A stretch of DNA of 60,508 nucleotides from Acanthaster planci (lineage: Eukaryota > Echinodermata > Asteroidea > Valvatida > Acanthasteridae), in contig NW_019091495.1 of assembly GCF_001949145.1 (NCBI RefSeq), positions 1,010,311 to 1,070,818 of the forward strand, written 5' to 3'. Shown piece after piece: positions 39,041-51,300 of this stretch (within the stretch, counting starts at the first letter, position 1; every line of letters begins with the position of its first letter). Below the pieces are notes generated by a model. That model was not told where the DNA came from and did no database searches. It saw only the letters and a list, made by a program, of their open reading frames with translations. Both the position numbers and the translations under genes were made by a program.

Positions 39041-40878
39041 ATGCGGCAACAAAGTTTCATCCAGACGACCTCTGCATGGGAATTACTGTTGAAAACGCCA
39101 GTAAAACATCCTTCTTTTTTTAATTGTAACCTTTCAAAACTTGTACTAATTTGTAGGCTTCTTAGTTGTTCATGGGTTTGTACAGATTCTTCTTTCTTGT
39201 CAAATTCAAATTTCTAAGTTTAATGCACTTATCAGTCCAAACAAATATGGTTACGAGACACCTAGTATATGCATACGAAACGTAATGAAATTTCATTTAT
39301 TTTTTTTGAATGACAACCATTTGCAATGAAAATTTCAAATTTAGTTAAATCAGATGAGATTATTGCAGCTGATTTGAAATTCCACAATATGTCACAAGTA
39401 AACTTTTCCTCTCAGATTATTATGAATATAGTATCATTACCATGATCAATCATTACTCAACATTGAGTAGGATGGTAAAATTTGGCGCCTGTGGGAAATG
39501 AAGAAGTTCACAGCAAACCAAAATTGTGTAGATATTAGATCCTGACACCTCCAAATGGGGATTATGAGAACCACGTGGTCTGTACCGTAGATCTTTTCAA
39601 AGCATTGCTTTAATGATAATCTTTTTACAAAGGGCTTTTTACAATTCCATTATTGATCACTGCGCTATACAGAAAAAAGCAAAGATAGGCTTAGCAAAAT
39701 TTCAGAGAAAATAGTTGTAGATTTTAAAACCCGACTCGGTCTGAAGATCTTTCTTTTGTCCAACGTATGTAAGCGTTTGAAATGCGCCTCTAGGGAGAAT
39801 TTGTTTCCTTGGTATGCACCCAGAATTATCTGATTTAGGAGAATTGTTGAAATGTTTTGTGAAAACAGGCGCATTACGACATTTTAGGCGAATATTGAAT
39901 TTGATAACACAATTGCTTAATTATGACAAGAAGTGTTGATGGATTTTCTTTTACTAGAGGAGTGAAATTTCCCCCGACCCTAACCTGTTTGAACACCACC
40001 GCCAAAGAAACATGACCGCTTTTTAACATTCATCCTTGATAGAGGTTTCCCCCATCTACTGTACATTACAGTGACAGAGAAAAAACCAAGGATTTGTCTA
40101 CAGTAGAATTATAACCAGCTACTGAAAAAAGGTTCATTAAATGTAAATTTGCTTGAGCAAACTAATTCTTATTTCGTCTGAAATAGTTTTTAAGAATTGA
40201 CTAAGTAATTTCCATTTTCACTGAGCTATAATCACAGTACCTTTCTTGGCATAATTATAATACCCTTTCTACGTTTAAGTGGACAATCAATCATTCTCTC
40301 CACACATGGTGATTGAATTTCCTTCCCTTTATTGATTCTTCTCGAAAATGATCATTTCTCGGAAATTGTATAGTGGGCAATAAAAAAGAAATATAGTTTT
40401 TTTCACTTGGTGTTGAGGTCGAATTATTTAGTTGTCGTACCGTCCAAATTGCTTATAGTTGTTTGTGCATTTAGGAAAAATGACGACGTAGTGAATTCAT
40501 CCAAGCTGAAATTTTGCTGGAATTTTGGTTAAAGATCAACCAGTTTATGTTATTACCTAAAACCCTGTATATGAATGGAAAACAATTGGTCTAAATGAGT
40601 TATACACAAATTTAACATGGGCACGTAATGATTTCCGAATTCCATCCATTATAACAGCCAATAAATTCCTACGAGTTTTAAAACTGTTGCGACGGGCTAT
40701 TTAAACAACACTTCAGCAAAAGTCAACCTAAGAGAGCGGAAAGCATACTGGGTAAAATTGTTGGAATCAGCATGCGTTAATATTTTAGTCTGGTTCCCTA
40801 TGGGCCTCGAGCTGGACCAAGAGAGGGTGCTATTTTCTTACAACAGAGGCTTGTTTGGTCGACTGAACTTCGCTGGTG

Positions 40879-41728
40879 CACGATTATTTATGTACGCGTC
40901 ACCGTTGCGTCGCTACCAACGAATCGAGCACTCATGACCAATGAGACTTTTTCAAGCGATGACATTCATCATGAAATTTCTTAATGTAACGTTTTACAAC
41001 CTCTCCATGGCGATGACGGGGTGTTCCCACTGATCTCAGAAAAAAAAAGCGCATACACATTTTTAAAAACAGAAGAAAAGATACAGAAAAAAACAAGGTT
41101 GAAGAAAGGGCTTCGTTCTCAAGGAACAAGATTACGTAAAAAGAAGATGCAAGATGAGGACTTCTCCATCAGCATAAACTTAATTTCACAGATCTCTCAG
41201 ACTTATTGTCAATTCAACTTTCACGACAAGAAGTCGTAAGAACAGTTGGAGTGGCAAGGGCTTTTGACAAGGGTTACTTGATGAGTACCCTGTGCGTTCT
41301 CGCTCTCGAATGGCGGGAACAAGTCCCAAGAACACAATTCTCGGAGCAGGATCACACACCACCTCCTTGTCAGGATTTTACAGGAACACACGGAAAAGCT
41401 CGTGAGATTTGAATTTTGAACAGCTGCAGAAAAATAGGAGATGGCTTTACAAAGTCGGAGAAAATTGGACGTTTTGCAGAATTTATACATGTATTAATAA
41501 ATCCATAACACAGAAATAAATGTTGCACAATAAATACAAAGAAATTTCGCCCAGTTATCCAAACATTAACCCCCGAAGAACGTACACGAACGCCGCCATA
41601 TTGCATGTTGCTTGACACTAACTACCAGCGATAACCAGTTGTACGTCCGTCCCCGGCGTACCAACGGCCGACCCACCCACGAACAACATACGAAAACAAG
41701 CCGCCCAAATTCGGCCAATGATTGTCAA
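40879..41728. other. Palindrome spacer, left part
   Basis: Unique or unclassified DNA between the arms. A ~40-bp piece at 40977-41015 (TTCTTAATGTAACGTTTTAC core) strongly resembles 48476-48515 in gene B intron 1. Around 41594-41606 there is a CGCCGCCATATTG motif resembling a YY1 site. No gene recognised. Confidence 0.4.
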
Positions 41729-42036
41729 AAGGGGCGTGTCCAGATGTGGTCGTGGGGGGGTCAAAAGCAAATGCAGCTTCGGGCTCATTCAGCATGATGG
41801 TGGAGAACAAAATATCAAAAGCCTTACTCACGCTCCCGACATCCTTGCTTTATTTCGTGGTGTTGTTTTCTTAGTTTTCTGGTGCTAATATTTGATAAGT
41901 AAATACCAGTATACCGATCACTTTCTTTCCTATCCACCCATGAAGTGATCGTTGTAAAAACAAATAAAAAATAAAAAATAATCCGTTGGAAGGGGGCAAG
42001 TTTCCTACCACCCGCCCTCCCGCTGGATACGCCACT
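41729..42036 (+). mobile_element. MITE-like repeat copy 2, ~308 bp, both ends present
   Basis: Left end AGGGGCGTGTCCAG and right end CTGGATACGCCACTG form ~14-bp inverted termini. The interior matches copy 1 (TTCGGGCTCATTCAGCATG, then GTGGTGTTGTTTTCTTAG). No coding potential. The transposon superfamily was not determined. Confidence 0.75.
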
Positions 42037-42039
42037 GTG

Positions 42040-42290
42040 CCAGTGGACATAAGAACTGGTTACTTACTTTAGTGCAGCCATTATCTGACACGTTGCATCT
42101 ATAACAACGATACAACAACCTGCGTGTGGTTAAGGGGTCGCTCCTCCAGGGATGACATACGGGTACGCCCGACTACCTCATCTAATTCCTGCAGTACTTT
42201 TTGGGAGGACTTGGGCCGAACACCAGCAGCGCAACACACTAAACACCAGCGATACTCGCCAAGTATGCCAGCCTCCCTGTCGTCCTCCCA
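42040..42290 (-). pseudogene. Broken P450 exon fragment (end of exon 2 plus intron start)
   Basis: Read on the minus strand it encodes [20 protein letters not shown]-like sequence. This matches the J/K-helix region of the intact P450 gene; 33 bases at 42159-42191 are identical to 23789-23821. It then runs through a stop-containing version of the EIQR region to a preserved GTAAGTAACCA donor and ~25 bases of intron. Retention of the intron shows a DNA-level copy, not a retrocopy. In-frame stops and indels make it non-functional. The far side fades beyond an RWCL-like motif at ~42250. Confidence 0.85.
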
Positions 42291-42295
42291 AGGCA

Positions 42296-42950
42296 TTTCT
42301 TAGCGAGGAGGAGAAAGTTCTCAAGAGTTAGCTCAAGGCGGGTGTCATCAGAGAGTCAACGTCCACTTGGGCATCGCCAGTAGGCTTCAGAAAAAGGTCG
42401 GTAGAAAAGGGACAGCACAACCAGCCCATAGTGTAGAATATGCACAAGTTGAACAATCGGACGCGTCGTGATGCGTACCCCTATCCTATTTTGATGACTA
42501 TCTAGATTACCTCAATGGAACTACAATCTTTAACACGCTCGGTAAGTAGTCCGGATACTTGCAAATTAGGGTGAAAGAGGCAGATCGTCCCACAACAGCA
42601 TTTGATACTTGGAATGGCCTGTACGAATACGTAACAATGCCATGTGCAGCAGATTTGAGCGTTGCCTGGAACTCTTGCTCAAAGGTGTGCAATGGAAAAC
42701 ACTTGCAAAAACACATAGAACGACTTGAAGTTTTGCAGTGAATCAGCAAGGCTGGACTCAAATTCAAGCCAACTAAATGTGAGTTATTCCACCAGGAAGT
42801 TCTCTCTCTTGGCCACGCACATCATCACCTAAGATGGTGTGAAACCCGACCCCAGCAAAGTTTCAGTGGTCCAGATCTGGCCAGTGCCAAAAATCATCAC
42901 AAACGCTCGCTCTTTTTTGGACTGTGCTCATACTATCGTCGGTATGAAAC
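42296..42950 (+). mobile_element. Ty3/Gypsy-type reverse-transcriptase remnant
   Basis: Broken frames give, in order: KAGVIRESTSTWASPV; DAYPYP; DDYLDYLNGTTIFNTL; SGYLQIRVKEADRPTTAF then GLYEYVTMP; HIERLEVLQ; KAGLKFKPTKCELFHQEVLS then LGH; a VKPDPSK-like piece; and FGLCSYYRRY. This is the order of a Gypsy-class reverse transcriptase followed by the RNase H connection. Stops and frameshifts are present, and the stretch that should hold the catalytic YxDD is missing or unrecognisable. A dead element. Confidence 0.85.
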
Positions 42951-43571
42951 CAACCAAGTTTCCTCTGTGAAAATCTATTTGGTTTGTTTGTAGAATTAGG
43001 CAAATATTTTTTCATTTTCTCTCTTGTCTGAAAAAATCTTGCTCTTCTTTTCAAATAAAATCATTTCTACTTCTCTTAAGTAATGTCCAAATGCAACCGA
43101 GGAATAATTTTTAAGAAAGAAACCAAATGATTGTTTCCTTCCCCTGCGTTTAAAGCGGAAGTCCTCTTTTTTTAACAGATTTTCTTCTGCTCTTATCTTT
43201 TCATGTTCTTCCGTTCAATGTGTTTTGGGTAAGTACGCCAACTACCACTCAACTGAACCTTGAGGAATCTCTTCCGATTTTGGAAATGTTCAAACGTAGT
43301 CGGCAATGTTCTTGGTGATGACATCTGAAGGTTATCATCAACACATGGAATGTTTTATTCACAAGATAAAATACCTGTAATAGTATCTGTACTGCCTCTA
43401 ATAGAGTTCAGTTCACTGTTCGTGAACCAGCAAAAGTTCAGTTCCAGCGACCAAAGAAGCCTCTTTTTCTAAGAAAATAGCCCCTCTCGGTCCAGTTTCG
43501 AGGCTACAGGGAACCAGACCACAATTATGAACGCATGCTGATTCCAACAAATTAACCCAGTATGCTTTCCG

Positions 43572-43753
43572 GATACCGTGCACGATATGGGGCCGATGGG
43601 TACCCCCACATGTCCAATCCCTATACACACTCTAAACTATTGTTACCTAACACACCCCCCTTGAAGTCGGTAAGAATTCCTGAGATTCCGATCAAACAAT
43701 GACCAACACAAAGGCGGGGGGGGGCTCTCTCCACCCAAATCTTGCATCACGTG
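43572..43753. mobile_element. 182-bp insertion flanked by 8-bp direct repeats
   Basis: GCTTTCCG occurs at 43564-43571 and again at 43754-43761. Arm 1 at the matching place (complement of 40735-40742) has a single copy followed directly by the same CTCTTAGGTT(A/G)ACTTTTGC flank. An 8-bp target-site duplication is the hallmark of hAT-type transposition. No clear terminal inverted repeats are seen, so deletion in arm 1 between direct repeats is the alternative. Confidence 0.6.
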
Positions 43754-45304
43754 GCTTTCCGTTCTCTTAGGTTAACTTTTGCGGAGCGGCGTCTATATAG
43801 TCTGTCGCAACTGGGGCGGGTTCGAAAACGTGCCGATCAGCTTTGTTTTCAGAATTCTACTCAGAAGACACGGCATAGTTGACATGAAATATGGTTGCCA
43901 ATTTTTCGTTTTCAGTTTTCAAAATCACGGAATTCATTAGCTGTTAAGACAGAGTTTGGTAATCTTTACGAGCTATGTCAGTTTTGTGTACAACTCATTT
44001 AGACCTATTGTCTTTGATCCATATACAAAATTTGAGGTGATAACATAATACAGTTGATTTTTTTATCAAGAAATCCAGCAAAATTTCAGCTTGAATAATC
44101 TACTACGCCGTCATTTTTTCAAAAAATGCACAAAACAAACTTTCGGTCATCAACCATTGGGACGAAAACTAAATAATTTCACCTCAACACCAAACTACAG
44201 AGCTATATACTACAGTTTTTATTTCCCACTACTCTTAAGAAAAGGAAAAAGTAAAGTCGATACAAATAATTACTAAAGGAAAATCGATCATCACGTGTGG
44301 CCATTGATTGTCCGCTCAAACACAGAAAAGGGTATTAAAATTATTATATATGAAAAAATGCAAATTACTTTAATCATAAACTTGTTCAGACCACGTAAGA
44401 ATTCGTAGCGAAAAGCTCCTTTGGATGATGTCAACAACTCAAGCAAGTTTACTGAAACTTGTTTCATAGCTGGTGACACCTCTACTGAAAATCCTTGGCT
44501 TCTTCTCTGTAACTCTAATATACACCTCGGTGAAGGATGAATGCTTAAAAGCGAATATGATTCTTTGGGGGTGGAGCTCAAACAGGTGAGGGTCGGGGAA
44601 ATGTCACTCCTCTAGTAAAAGAAAATCCGTCAACATTTCTTGTACATGTATTTTCTGTCGTATGTTCGGCATTAAATTGTATACAAGCACTTGTTTTTTT
44701 TTACTATTAAAAGGAGTACACGCTCTATGAAAAGATCTATGGGCCTATGGTATAGACTACGTCGTCCTCTTAATCCCCGTTTGGGTGTCGGAATTATAAT
44801 TCCTACTCATTTTGGGTCTGCTGTGAACTTCTTTATTTCTCACAGGCATCGAAGTTTAACCATCTTACTCAATCATAGATAGATTGATGTTAATACTTTA
44901 TTTAAAACATTACAATTTGAATGGAAGTTTGCTTATGGCACATTGTCAAGTTTCCAATCAGCTGCAGTAGTCTCATCATATCCGATTTAACTAAATTCTA
45001 AATGTTCGTAGCGAATGGTTGCCATTCATATGAAATAAATGAATTTTCATTACGTTTTATTTGCATATACGAGGTCTCTCGTGACCATTGTTCGGACTGC
45101 CACTCGTATTAAGCTTGGAAATTTGAATTTGACAAGAAAAGAAAAATCATTACAAACCAATTGAAGAATCAGTTTGTAGTTTTCACATCTAAGAACCCAA
45201 CAACTGGTACAAGTATTTGTTTGCTTATAATAAGGATGTTTTACTAAAGTCTTCAACAGTCATTCCCATGCAGAGGTCGTCTGGATGAAGCTTTGTTGCC
45301 GCAT

Positions 45305-48300
45305 TTAAAAATGGATCGGCACCTGCTTATAGCGGAGCAACTCCCATAGCTCGGCGTTCTTGTTAACAGACTGTACGATCAAAAAATGAATTCAATAAAA
45401 GATAAAATAATTTGATTTCTTTCAGCATAAATAAAACGACCTGAAGAATCATCACCATCGTCCTTTGAGAAGCAAATAATTTTTGTCATAATTTTTCACG
45501 GTTTCGATGAAGGGCCAAAACAAAACAAGGATGAAATCTGCCAGTTTTATCTCACTGACTAACACGCTTTCTTATTTCAAGTTTTCGCTGCAAAATCTTA
45601 ATTGTCGAGTTCCATCACTGGAAACACAAATGCAGTGAAATAAGTATGTATAATCTCCACCATCCTCATGTAGAGCCACTGCTTTCGTCTTATTGGCTTG
45701 ATAACAGATAGTTTAATGAAAGTATTCTTAAATGTCTTGTCATTGTACAAAAGGCTAAAAATTAATTTGGAAGTCTTCGAGTTGAAATACTTTGGAAGGG
45801 GTGAATGCTGACTTACTTCCTCGCAATACTCGGGCACATCGAAAAACGAGGCTTCATCAGAAATGCCATCTACGTAGTTGTAGAAGCCAGTAACGGTCAG
45901 GATATCAGCTATATGTATGAAAAATAGCAAAGCAGTGAATGTCTTTATAGTTATTTACTCAGGTCACAATCTTGTTTCCCTTAGCTTTAGACTCTTTATT
46001 CGCATGAAACACTATTTGCTGAGGTGTTATATGGTGTAAAGCTGGGATGTCTTCAGACAGGTGGGGTTAGCTTTGTGTGTTCTAATTGTGAGGCATTGAT
46101 GGGGCCCGGTCCTTGTGGGGCATGGGCTAGTGCATGGACTGTGACGTCTCGAACAATTTCACTACGGGTAGGTGGTGGCTCAGCTCAAGGCTCTACTTCG
46201 GCAGAATGCGCTTTAAATGTTCAGTGAAATATCAAAGGAGATGCAGTTTTTTATTTGTCATTATTGCTTATTGGTTGCATCACGGTTGTACAGTGAATGC
46301 CCTCGTAACCAACCTTCTTGGCAAACAATCCCTGCAGAAGTTTGGGGCCCAAAATAGATTGATTAAAAGTGTAGTTGTAAAATTGGCGAGAAAAATCTAG
46401 AATATTAGTTATTCGCTCTTCTTTTTCCTGTTTCGTATTTTATCCCTGCTCAAACCATACGGGCAGGTTCCCATAGGCCTAAACATGCTTTGACGAATCA
46501 ATATTCTTAGTTAAAAGAAATAACTTCTTACTTCTGCGTCTCCCTTTGCCCAGAGATCCAGAGAAGGTGTAACTGGTTGGAATACAACCTTCCTTCGCCA
46601 CGCCGACAGACTGCTGACCAACCACAACACCAGGATAGTGGTAAAAATAGATGTACGAGTCGACAGTCAAGCTGTCGTTGCCAAGGTAGGACGAGTCAGA
46701 ATAGGTGGCGTTGTCTAACAAAAGGAGAGAACAACAAAACTAGTTTGATATAAAGCGCAACTATAACCCACTCAAAGTATACAGAAGCTGGGTAATTTCA
46801 CATTGTTTTAGATTTTAAACCCAGATTTTACGCTCTAGAAAATGTCCGACGGAAATCATTCATGAAAATCCCCCATGGATGACAGCTTAAGGAGAAGTTA
46901 TCAAAGGTACCAAAAATTAATGAACTTTGATAGCATGAGCGTTGTCAAGATAGGATCAATTTCTTTCAGACAGGGCGACTCATCAGCAGCGAACAGAAAT
47001 GAATTCAGAACCAAATTGGGGCAGTTGTTTCGAGCGTAGAGACTACATTTTAGGACTTATTTTCACGGTTCGTAAGGGGGATGATTTAAACCAAACAGAA
47101 ATGCAATTCTCTCATCTCTCAACAAATACTTTACTCCCGGGAGGCGAGGAGCAAGGTCCCGATGTCCTGCTGAATCTACCCAACTTTCGAAGGCGGAAGG
47201 AAGTCATTTTCGAGGTTTTTTCAGGCATATTGGTAATTTTCATTTCCTTCCTCCTTTCGTTTTGGTTTCTTTCCGTCTTTCTTCATTTTTCCACACCCCC
47301 ATCGTGGGGCGCAGGAACTTGCCATGCCTGAACTTGAAAGGCAAGTGCCAGACTTATCAGACTTAATGTACACACCAGGTACGCATCGAGGCATTTCATC
47401 CTTCAGTTCGACAACTTCACAGGTTTCCCTCTTTGGATCAATCCTGTATTCTTCCTCCTAAAAAATAATACGAAGGACAAAGAATAAGCCAAGAAATGGT
47501 ACAACTTGAAACAACATTTTTATGAGAAAAAAAACAGGAAAAATATGGGGTTTATATTGTATAAGTGGTGCATTTAGGACACCTTTACTTTTAGATTGTG
47601 TGATAACAAAGTGTATTGCTTCTGCTATGACCTGCATACTTATAATGATAAAGTCTAGAAGCCCAAGCTTACAACATGCACGGAACCAGAATCAACTGTT
47701 GGTTTCAACGGTGTCGACTCGTATAAAAGCTTTTCAGGGGGGGAGGGGAATCCCCACAGGCATGGGTCAGTTGCCCCTTGCTCCCCGCTTGGCTACCCCA
47801 ACAATTGATTAAAGTTTTGAAAATCATCCTCAGTAGGCCTACCTTTGCGTAATCTTTAATGTTCCGGAATTCATAAGCCATACCGTCCTCTGCGAAGAAA
47901 GTTCCCTTCTCGCCGATCTTCATGGCGGTAGCGTCAACAGCAGACACGGACTGGATACTGTAACCAGTGCCTCTGCCGTTCTTGCTCAAGCCAGCCTGAG
48001 TACCTGGAGAATAAAATCGCCGATCGGGTTATAGGCTAAGCTTCGAAAGCTGGGACAAGTATACCCTTTGATTCAGATCGGTTCTACCCGTCACTGAAGC
48101 AATAGGAGCAAATTGAGTAAAGGGTGGCGTCCTACTCCCAGTTGAATGAGAGTACAGTTAGGAAAAAGTTGTCCACTTGTAGGACCCTAGCATCAGTCAA
48201 GTGAGACTCCTTACGCCAACTAGTTCGAATTGCACCGGGTACATTAAGTTTATCATTACCATCTTGATCTCTTGGATTTTCTTCAGAATCTACCCGAGTT

Positions 48301-51300
48301 TATGAGACAACTACATCGTGAGTTATATGACTTGGCCCAGTGTAGCTCTCTCATCTTGGACAGCATTGGCAAGTTGTAAGAGGGGATCATCAATCCAAAG
48401 TGCCGATAGAAATGTTACCTGCCAAGGCGGGATCCAGTAGCACATTTCGGGCACGATGGGGGGGGGTTAGAAATCTCTTAATGTAACGTTTTACAGCGTC
48501 TCCATTGCGAGGCTAAATTTGGAGGCTTGAAAGGGAATGCAACAGTTCTCTAAAATGGCCCGTTCCCGGTTAAACATAAGAAAACTTTCTGTCCCTTTTT
48601 GTATACGGAGGGTGTGGCCGCCCCCCCAACCACTTATACTCTTCTTATACACCTCCATGCATAAATTCTATCATACATGATAATGTTGCAGAAGTTTAGT
48701 CAAATAAAAGGGCCAGTTTCCAATCTCTTGACACAATTCTTGTTAGAAAGGTATTGGAGTCATTTTGTTTTAAACTATTTTAAGTTTATGTTAAAAACTG
48801 ACGCTCAGAGCACCGCGAGTGTAAATAAGCAGATTTTCCTTTAATTAACAGTAACTGTAGAAAAACATGGTTACATTTCTGTGATGCATTACATCATTGC
48901 ATGGGATACATCTACTCTTGTACCGTATTCTATATTGAAGGGAAAGTGGTTATCAAGCCAAGAGGAACGACTTATTTTGTGACCAAAGGGATATGGGCAG
49001 TATCATGGCCTTTCATTATGGTTGATAATTTATTTACACTTGCCAATAATATTTATGTTTTCATTTAAACTTTATTCGAATGTTACGCGGCGTTTTAATT
49101 GTCGTTATTTTGCTTGACGTTATTCAATTCAATCATTGGTACCACATCTTGTTATCGAGAAAAAAATTTAAACCATTTTACCCAATAAAGCTTTGAGAAC
49201 GGCGGAATACCACGCACAGAGGTCACAGAGAAACCTATTTGGCGGTCCTTGTCGTACAGAAATGCGGGCATTCTTTTGAAATAGTGAGGGGTTTTGTACA
49301 AAGCCCTGGAGTCTGTGCGGTCAAATATATATTTAAAAAGGGAAGTATATTTTTCAAAGTTCGTTTAACCCTGACCCTCTAGGGTGTATGTAAAATTATT
49401 TACAGATTGAAATTGGAGGATTTGTGACTCTTGTGACTCTTGAAGTGCATTTTTTTCCAAGTTCATTTTCATGAGATACCTTTTTCGCAAGTTCGTTTGT
49501 TCGATATTTATATATTCTCCTGTTCATTCCCGTAAGATCTATAAACAGAAACGTCGTTTCTATTTTTTGGAAACAAATCTTTTTTATGAGACATCTTTTT
49601 GAAGTTCATTTTAGGTTTTAGTTCGTTTTTATGAGATTTTTTTGAATTTTTTTGTGAAAAATAAATCCAAACCTGACAATTTCTATCTCCTGAAAATTCA
49701 CTTGGAAAAAATATATCAAAAACAAACTTCCTCAAAATATATCTCGTAAATATGATTTGTTTCCGAAAAAATGAAACGATGTCTCTAAACATAGATTTCA
49801 TTAGAACGAACTAGAAAATGGATGTATCGAACAAACAAACTTTGCAAAAATATATCTCGTACAAACGAATGAAAATATGTCTCCTACAAACGGACTTCGA
49901 AAAATATACTTCACTTCTGAAAATATAATACCTGATGGTACTCCGGGGCTTTCGTAGATTTGTTTGGTTGCGGTGCATCTCAAATGCAGGCATCCTGCAA
50001 TCAAACGTGTATTACAACCACATCTCCAAAACACCCTACGGGAGTTCATTGTTTTTCCTCTTCTATTTCTTTACTGTCTTTTGTGAGACGTTCATGAAAG
50101 TATGAACTACAAATATAAAAAAGCATAGTTGTTTCACTGAGAAATGATTTAATGAACAAGAACTAGAACCACCATCTTCGGTTCTACAATTTTCCAAATG
50201 AGAATTTGTCAGGGTATAACTCGGTCTGAAAACGATTAAGATTACACATCCAACGCCTTGCAGAAAGTTCGCGGCACCCACGAAATGGTCGGATTGTTTG
50301 TGATCCATTTCGAAACATTTGTTTAAATTTGCAAACAGTTGTAGAGGCTTGCATATTATTTAGTCTGACGCAATCCAGTCAGGATCCACTGAGCCAAGTG
50401 GTCTTTTGCTTGCTTTGATCATTTCATATGCGTCGGCTCATTGGCTACTCTTTCTATTGTTCCTTTCACAGGCGCAACGGATTGTCCAATCAGCTTATGT
50501 GTTACTCAAGCCTGACCACGCCTTGTGCAATAATTGAGGGAGTCATCACAATTTGCCGTGCGCGCAGAGACGGATTACGTAAGAGAAAATGGGAGGTTTG
50601 TTTGCAAGCTGGGAAAGCGTTCCACATGCAGACGCCACTTGACACCCTGTGCACAAACATAGGGTGTGAAAAATTCTGTTTCCTAAGAAAATAATTTGTT
50701 TTTTCCCCCTTTTTAGTTGAGTAACGCTCAACTATAAAGGCAGTTCTGCAGTCGAGATTGAGCCTTTAAGACCATCACAAGACCATGGCAACCACCAACG
50801 CAAAGACCCCTGTCTGAATTCAAGCAGAGTAACTAGGCCTACATGTTTAGGATATTCAAATGAATTGCAACAAAAGTATTGCTTTGTCACGCTGTTGGAA
50901 AGAGTTTCATTATACAGATGTGAGGAATTATTTCCTACAGTGACCTATTAGTCATCACAAAGCAAAACCGTCATGTCCAGAAAAGTTCAATTTCGGAGGG
51001 AAAATACCAAGTCGTTTCCTCAAAAAACCCTTAGAATTTTTCAGACAAGTCTGCACCATCCTAGTATAGCTACAATTTGCTGGATAAGAATATATCCACT
51101 CAAGACTCAAGGGTTCATGCACGAGATGTCAAGTGGCGTCCGCATGTGGGATCTCTTTCCCCCAAAAATTTCAGGTCAAGAATCCCGAAGATATTTCTTC
51201 CACTGTAGTATTTGTCATAGATTATCATTCAGAAGAGATTTCGACGATATTGCAACAAGTTGATATCAGTAGATGATAGCAAGGATGTGAAAATAACCAC

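Larger units (their letters stand above)
31265..40878 (+). repeat. Inverted duplication, arm 1 (~9.6 kb)
   Basis: Matches the reverse complement of 43426-52475 along its length, including introns and flanks. The outer border is the TTTAAGTAGGCGATACATGT block at 31271, against the complement of 52430-52465. Shared landmarks include the promoter and 5' UTR, all six exons, the intron foldback element, and the 3' flank to AACCAGCGAAG-like sequence at 40877. Intron and flank identity is clearly lower than exon identity, with many indels, so the duplication is not an assembly echo of identical DNA. Borders are approximate. Confidence 0.9.

Noticed and set aside
41594-41606. CGCCGCCATATTG as a promoter YY1 site
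   Set aside because: No gene start is visible on either side, so a regulatory call is not supported.
46999-47331. 110-codon frame opposite gene B
   Set aside because: Overlaps gene B intron sequence and has no family resemblance or arm 1 counterpart frame.
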